Below, in pieces: positions 13,933 through 16,944 of a stretch of 16,944 nt of DNA. This DNA comes from Bacillota bacterium (GTDB lineage: Bacteria > Bacillota > Clostridia > Saccharofermentanales > Saccharofermentanaceae), in the NCBI GenBank assembly GCA_023397475.1, contig JAEWUD010000035.1, positions 1 through 16,944 of the forward strand. Direction: 5' to 3'. Under the pieces are notes generated by a model. That model had not been told where the DNA came from, ran no database searches, and was given only the letters and a program-made list of their open reading frames with translations. The first letter of the stretch is position 1. Every line of letters starts with the position of its first letter. A program made the translations under genes and the position numbers.

Positions 13933-14232
13933 ATGAGTTCCACGACACATTTCATGAGCATGGTCAAGGTTGGACCGAAGGGTCAGATCGTGATTCCCAA
14001 GGAGATCCGCGATATGTTCGGGATTACGGTCGGCGAGAACCTGCTGATCATGGCGGACAGCGAGCGTGGTATTGCTTTGCACAAGCAGGCGGTGATGCAG
14101 TCATTCGCCGAAGCGATCTTCGCGGGACAGATGCCGCCCGGAACGAGGGAAGAGCCGAGAGAGAACCTGCAGGCGTTTGCGGAGAACATCAATAAGGTCA
14201 AGGAAGAAGGCGAAAGCACATGCAAATCTTGA
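13933..14232 (+). CDS. AbrB/MazE/SpoVT-family transcriptional regulator
   Basis: A 99-residue protein with the swapped-hairpin AbrB fold at about residues 10-52: MVKVGPKGQIVIPKEIRDMFGI, then GENLLIM and GIALHK. The 'KGQIVIPKEIR' block is the DNA-contacting signature of the family. The tail (53-99) is helical and charged and may dimerise or sense a partner. It could be an autoregulator or an antitoxin-like protein; no toxin gene follows, so control of the ABC transporter is the better reading. The start is fixed by AAAGGAGG at 13918-13925, 7 bases from ATG. The 3' end overlaps the ATPase gene by 13 bases, so the two are probably translationally coupled. In related Gram-positive operons a GntR-type regulator usually holds this place. 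Confidence 0.88.
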   Translation: MSSTTHFMSMVKVGPKGQIVIPKEIRDMFGITVGENLLIMADSERGIALHKQAVMQSFAEAIFAGQMPPGTREEPRENLQAFAENINKVKEEGESTCKS

Positions 14233-15068
14233 CGGTAAAGAATCTGGTAAAGACCTACCCGAGTTTCCGGCTCGAGGAGGTCAGCTTCTCGCTGAAAAAG
14301 GGCAAGATCACCGGTTTCATCGGTCGCAACGGCGCCGGCAAGACGACGACACTCAAGTCGATCATGCGGTTTCTGCATCCGGACTCCGGGGAGATTCGGA
14401 TTTTCGATCTGGATTATGCGGAGCATGAACAGGAGATCAAACGTCGGATCGGCTTTGTGAATGGCGGGGTTGATTACTACGCGGGAAAGAAGCTGAAGTC
14501 GATCATCGACGTTACGCGCCGGTTCTGGAGCGATTGGGATGAGGCGGAATACCGCCGTTATATGGTGATTTTCGGGCTTGATGAGAACAAGAAGATTAGC
14601 GAATTGTCGCAGGGGATGAAGGTGAAGTTCGCCCTCATTCCGGCCCTGTCGCGTCATGCAGAGCTCCTGATTCTTGACGAGCCGACGTCGGGCCTCGATC
14701 CGGTATCGCGCGATGAACTTCTCGACATCCTTCTGGATCTCGCCGACCGTGGCGTGACGATCTTCTTCTCGACGCATATCACGTCGGACCTGGAGAAATG
14801 CGCCGATCGAATTATCTACATCAAGAACGGCCGGATCATTGCGGATGATGCTTTGAAGCAATTTGTAACCAGGTACCGGGTCGCGACCTTCGAGGTCATG
14901 CCTGACGCTGCTGAGCAACGCCCGGAGCTCATCGGGCTCAAGCGCACAAAGGACGGCTACGAGTCCCTGATTGAAGCGACATGCGCTCCAGCCTTCGATC
15001 CCGCGACGATACGCGAGGCCGATCTCGAGACCATCATGATCCACATGGAGAAGGAGGCGCTGGTATGA
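14220..15068 (+). CDS. ABC transporter ATP-binding protein, YtrB/BcrA-like
   Basis: A 282-residue ATPase subunit of an ABC-2-type transporter. Walker A is GRNGAGKT at residues 35-42, the signature is LSQGM at 129-133, Walker B is LLILDE at 149-154 followed by PTSGLD, and the switch His is H186 in FSTH. The usual Q-loop glutamine is not evident: the strand reads RIGFVNGG at about 76-83, as in some antibiotic- or lipid-linked subfamilies. The C-terminal region (about 210-282) is a subfamily-specific extension. The start at 14220 lies inside the end of the AbrB gene, with AGAAGG at 14205-14210. The stop overlaps the permease start in ATGA. It should power the permease encoded next; the substrate is unknown. 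Confidence 0.92.
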   Translation: MQILTVKNLVKTYPSFRLEEVSFSLKKGKITGFIGRNGAGKTTTLKSIMRFLHPDSGEIRIFDLDYAEHEQEIKRRIGFVNGGVDYYAGKKLKSIIDVTRRFWSDWDEAEYRRYMVIFGLDENKKISELSQGMKVKFALIPALSRHAELLILDEPTSGLDPVSRDELLDILLDLADRGVTIFFSTHITSDLEKCADRIIYIKNGRIIADDALKQFVTRYRVATFEVMPDAAEQRPELIGLKRTKDGYESLIEATCAPAFDPATIREADLETIMIHMEKEALV

Positions 15069-15712
15069 TGAATCTCTTGCGAAAAGAGCTGCGCCTCACC
15101 ATGCACCCGACAATGCCTTTGTTTCTCGGCCTCGCCGCAATGATCCTGATCCCGAATTATCCGTACTATGTGACCTTCTTCTATGCGGGACTTGCAATCT
15201 TCTTCACTTCACTTCAGGGAAGAGAGAACCGCGACATTCTCTATACGATGACGCTTCCGGTCCGTCGGCGCGACATTGTCGCCGCACGCATTCTCTTTGT
15301 CATGTTGTACGAGGTGGTACTGGCCCTTCTGGTCATCCCGTTCGCCATACTGCGCGCGACGTTTCCGGTGCCGGAGAATCAGGTCGGCATGGAGGCGAAT
15401 GTTGCGTTCTTCGGCCTGTCCTTCGTGTTGATGGGCATATTCAATGCGGTGTTTTTCGCGAACTATTTTCGCGACATACAGAAGGTCGGGAAAAGCTTCC
15501 TCCTAGCGTCGTCCGCAGTATGGGTCTTCATCGGTGCGGCGGAGGTCGCGGCACACGCAGTTCCGTTCGTCCGTGACCGGCTCGACACGAAAGATCCGCA
15601 GTTCATAGCGGAGAAACTTCTCGTGCTGGCGATCGGTGTCGTGTTCTTCGTGCTCGTAACGTATCTGACCTACCGGAGTGCCGCGAAGTCGTTCGAGAAG
15701 CTGGATCTGTAA
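15065..15712 (+). CDS. ABC-2 type transporter permease
   Basis: A 215-residue membrane protein with about six hydrophobic segments (near residues 18-30, 34-50, 74-97, 112-133, 144-163 and 183-203). The cytoplasmic turn 'LPVRRRDIVAARIL' at about 64-77, preceded by ENRDILYTMT, matches the ABC2_membrane_5 family of small Gram-positive permeases. With the upstream ATPase it should form a full transporter as a homodimer, possibly exporting a peptide or lipid or sensing envelope stress; the substrate cannot be read. AAGGAGG at 15051-15057 lies 7 bases before the ATG at 15065, which overlaps the ATPase stop. An in-frame ATG at 14981 would lie deep within the ATPase gene and was not chosen. Confidence 0.9.
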   Translation: MMNLLRKELRLTMHPTMPLFLGLAAMILIPNYPYYVTFFYAGLAIFFTSLQGRENRDILYTMTLPVRRRDIVAARILFVMLYEVVLALLVIPFAILRATFPVPENQVGMEANVAFFGLSFVLMGIFNAVFFANYFRDIQKVGKSFLLASSAVWVFIGAAEVAAHAVPFVRDRLDTKDPQFIAEKLLVLAIGVVFFVLVTYLTYRSAAKSFEKLDL

Positions 15713-15793
15713 GGTTCGGCGAATTTCTCTCCGATAGGAGAATACAGCCAAAGATACGGTTTCATTTTCGGACTGCAGGTAAATGTGAGACAT

Positions 15794-15839
15794 CAAATGA
15801 GCAAAAACACGGATTCGGGAACGTGTTCTTGCTCATTTG
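15794..15839. terminator. Strong stem-loop after the ABC operon, probable terminator
   Basis: AAATGAGCAAAAACACG at 15795-15811 pairs with CGTGTTCTTGCTCATTT at 15822-15838 with one mismatch, plus an outer C-G pair at 15794/15839. The loop is 10 bases. It lies 82 bases after the permease stop. The following bases (TGTTTGGTG) are only modestly T-rich, so it could also act as an mRNA-stabilising 3' hairpin. Its arm sequence is unlike the repeat hairpins further right. Confidence 0.55.
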
Positions 15840-15887
15840 TGTTTGGTGAGCGAAGAGTTAGCTACTGTAAATATCTCTTATAAACGA

Positions 15888-16250
15888 ACCTACCAAAACG
15901 CGAGAAAACGCATAGTTGGTAGGTGAATCATTAACAAATAACGCAATAATTCGTTAATGATTACCTACTCAATCCCACAAAAACACGGTTTTGGTAAATT
16001 ATCATTGAACATAAATAGCTAATCATTGAATAAAAATCAGATTATTTGTCATTGAATTACCTACCAAATCGACCCCAAAGGACATTTTGGTAGGTAGTCA
16101 TTGAGCAATAACTTTATTACTTATCAATGATTACGTACGAAAACGACTTTGGCGCAATTCTGATTTGTAATCATTGAGCATAAATATTTCCACGCACATA
16201 ATCTCGATCCCAAACCTGGGGTGCCAAACCTCACTCTTCAATGACCACCA
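15888..16250. repeat. Diverged, AT-rich units of the 74-75 bp hairpin/linker repeat
   Basis: No gene is visible here. Linkers resembling ATCATTGAnnAATAA begin at 15927, 16001, 16022, 16097, 16170 and 16237. Spacings of 74 (15927 to 16001), 75 (16022 to 16097) and 73 (16097 to 16170) echo the array to the right. The clearest unit has arms TACCTACCAAA (16058-16068) and TTTGGTAGGTA (16086-16096) with a 17-base loop, followed at once by GTCATTGAGCAATAAC. Another hairpin has ACCTACCAA (15888-15896) and TTGGTAGGT (15916-15924). Its linker is itself a dyad: AATCATTAAC (15926-15935) with GTTAATGATT (15953-15962), again with a 17-base loop. GCACATA at 16194-16200 marks a half-decayed unit of the right-hand type. 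Confidence 0.75.
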
Positions 16251-16322
16251 CATCGGAAGGATATTTTCGCGCGCAAAACAGCACTCTAGGCAATCTCCGT
16301 AAGCCAACCGTCGCGATAGGCA

Positions 16323-16944
16323 AGCAATTGAAGAAAAAGCAGTCAGCCGTTCATTTCGTCGGTGCATTAGTGATTCTCAACTCGCGTCGAAGCCCAGCGC
16401 ACATACGAAAACCCGAAAAGGAGCCTGTTTCGTATGTGCATCAATGACGAATAACTGCCCTGGGAAGGCCAGCGCACATACGAAAACCCGAAAAGGAGCC
16501 TGTTTCGTATGTGCATCAATGACGAATAACTGCCCTGGCAAGCCCAGCGCACATACGAAATCCCGTGAAGGCGCCTGTTTCGTATGTGCATCAATGACGA
16601 ATAACTGCCTGGCAAGCCCAGCGCACATACGAAAACCCGAAAAGGAGCCTGTTTCGTATGTGCATCAATGACGAATAATTGCCCTGGGAAGCCCAGCGCA
16701 CATACGAAATCCTGTGAAGAAGCCTGTTTCGTATGTGCATCAATGACGAATAACTGCCCTGGCAAGCCCAGCGCACATACGAAACCCCGGGAAGTAGCCA
16801 GTTTCGTATGTGCATCAATGACAAATAACTGCCCTGGGAAGGCCAGCGCACATACGAAAACCCGAAAAGGAGCCTGTTTCGTATGTGCATCAATGACGAA
16901 AAACTGCCCTGGGATGGCCCGCGCACCTCCGAACTCCCGTGAAG
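16323..16944. repeat. Tandem hairpin array, 75-bp period, seven full units plus degenerate ends
   Basis: Units start with GCGCACATACGAAA at 16397, 16472, 16547, 16621, 16696, 16771 and 16846 (spacing 75, one of 74), and a partial eighth starts at 16921. Each full unit has perfectly invariant 12-base arms, GCACATACGAAA and TTTCGTATGTGC, a 17-base loop, then ATCAATGACGAATAACTGCCC and a short GGGAAGGCC or GGCAAGCCC spacer. Loop sequence varies (four versions in seven units) while loop length does not. A degenerate right half-unit lies at 16354-16396 in the expected register. The last unit is also degenerate and cut by the window end. No protein-coding reading is convincing. It is not a CRISPR array because whole units are conserved and no unique spacers exist. 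Confidence 0.93.

Noticed and set aside
16417..16454. Mini-gene in each unit: AAGGAG followed by a six-codon frame MCINDE and stop
   Set aside because: The AAGGAG part varies between units, the stop is lost in the seventh unit, and the ATG is absent from the diverged units although the linker is kept. Conservation follows the DNA repeat, not a peptide.
16367..16926. Cys-rich or other repeat proteins read from the array on either strand
   Set aside because: A 75-base period keeps several frames open on both strands at once; the one 74-base unit breaks every frame, and loop changes are not biased to synonymous positions. No start or ribosome binding site sets one frame apart.
16397..16944. CRISPR array
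   Set aside because: The whole 75-base unit is repeated, the 17-base variable part is the loop of a perfect hairpin and recurs between units, and no cas gene is in the window.
15888..16944. Integron attC sites
   Set aside because: Hairpins with conserved ends invite the comparison, but the GTTRRRY/RYYYAAC core pairs were not found, there are no cassette genes between units, and no integrase is present.

Overview
The window looks like a chromosomal segment of an anaerobic, Clostridia-like member of the Bacillota. The grounds are indirect: strong AGGAGG-type ribosome binding sites, an Rhs/YD-repeat surface protein carrying InlB-type, Ig/FN3-like and PKD-like modules, a SUKH-type immunity gene, and an AbrB-led ABC-2 operon of a type common in Gram-positive bacteria. 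No RNA gene, transposase, integrase or CRISPR array was recognised. All genes are on the + strand.

Positions 1-10925 hold a polymorphic-toxin locus. One giant reading frame enters from the left edge (5' end missing) and runs to 10395. In order it encodes a Thr/Pro linker, a DUF5057/ThuA-like domain, Ig/FN3/PKD-like modules, an Rhs/YD-repeat shell ending at a DPFGL boundary, a hydrophobic pre-toxin segment, a Hint autoprotease and a C-terminal HNH nuclease. A SUKH-family immunity gene starts 27 bases after its stop. Base composition is mosaic: the Hint-coding stretch is very GC-rich, while the toxin tip and immunity gene are AT-rich.

Positions 10926-13405 hold two GC-rich genes of housekeeping type: an AMP-forming acyl-CoA synthetase with an extended -10 promoter, and a small STAS-like (SpoIIAA-like) protein. 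Positions 13406-13932 are non-coding, with relic repeat units and then a promoter and inverted repeat. Positions 13933-15712 are a tight operon (AbrB-type regulator, ABC ATPase, ABC-2 permease, all overlapping), followed by a strong hairpin at 15794-15839.

From about 15888 to the right edge there is no credible gene. This roughly 1 kb is built from a repeat with a 74-75 bp period: a hairpin (11-12 bp arms, 17-nt loop in the best units) followed by a linker resembling ATCAnTGAcgAATAAC. The left part (15888-16250) is diverged and AT-rich; the right part (16397-16944) is nearly homogeneous. Two clear relic units with the same linker and period, and weaker ones, lie at 13520-13720. Between diverged units the hairpin arms differ by paired, compensatory changes. 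This repeat family is the most unusual element of the window, and its function is unknown.
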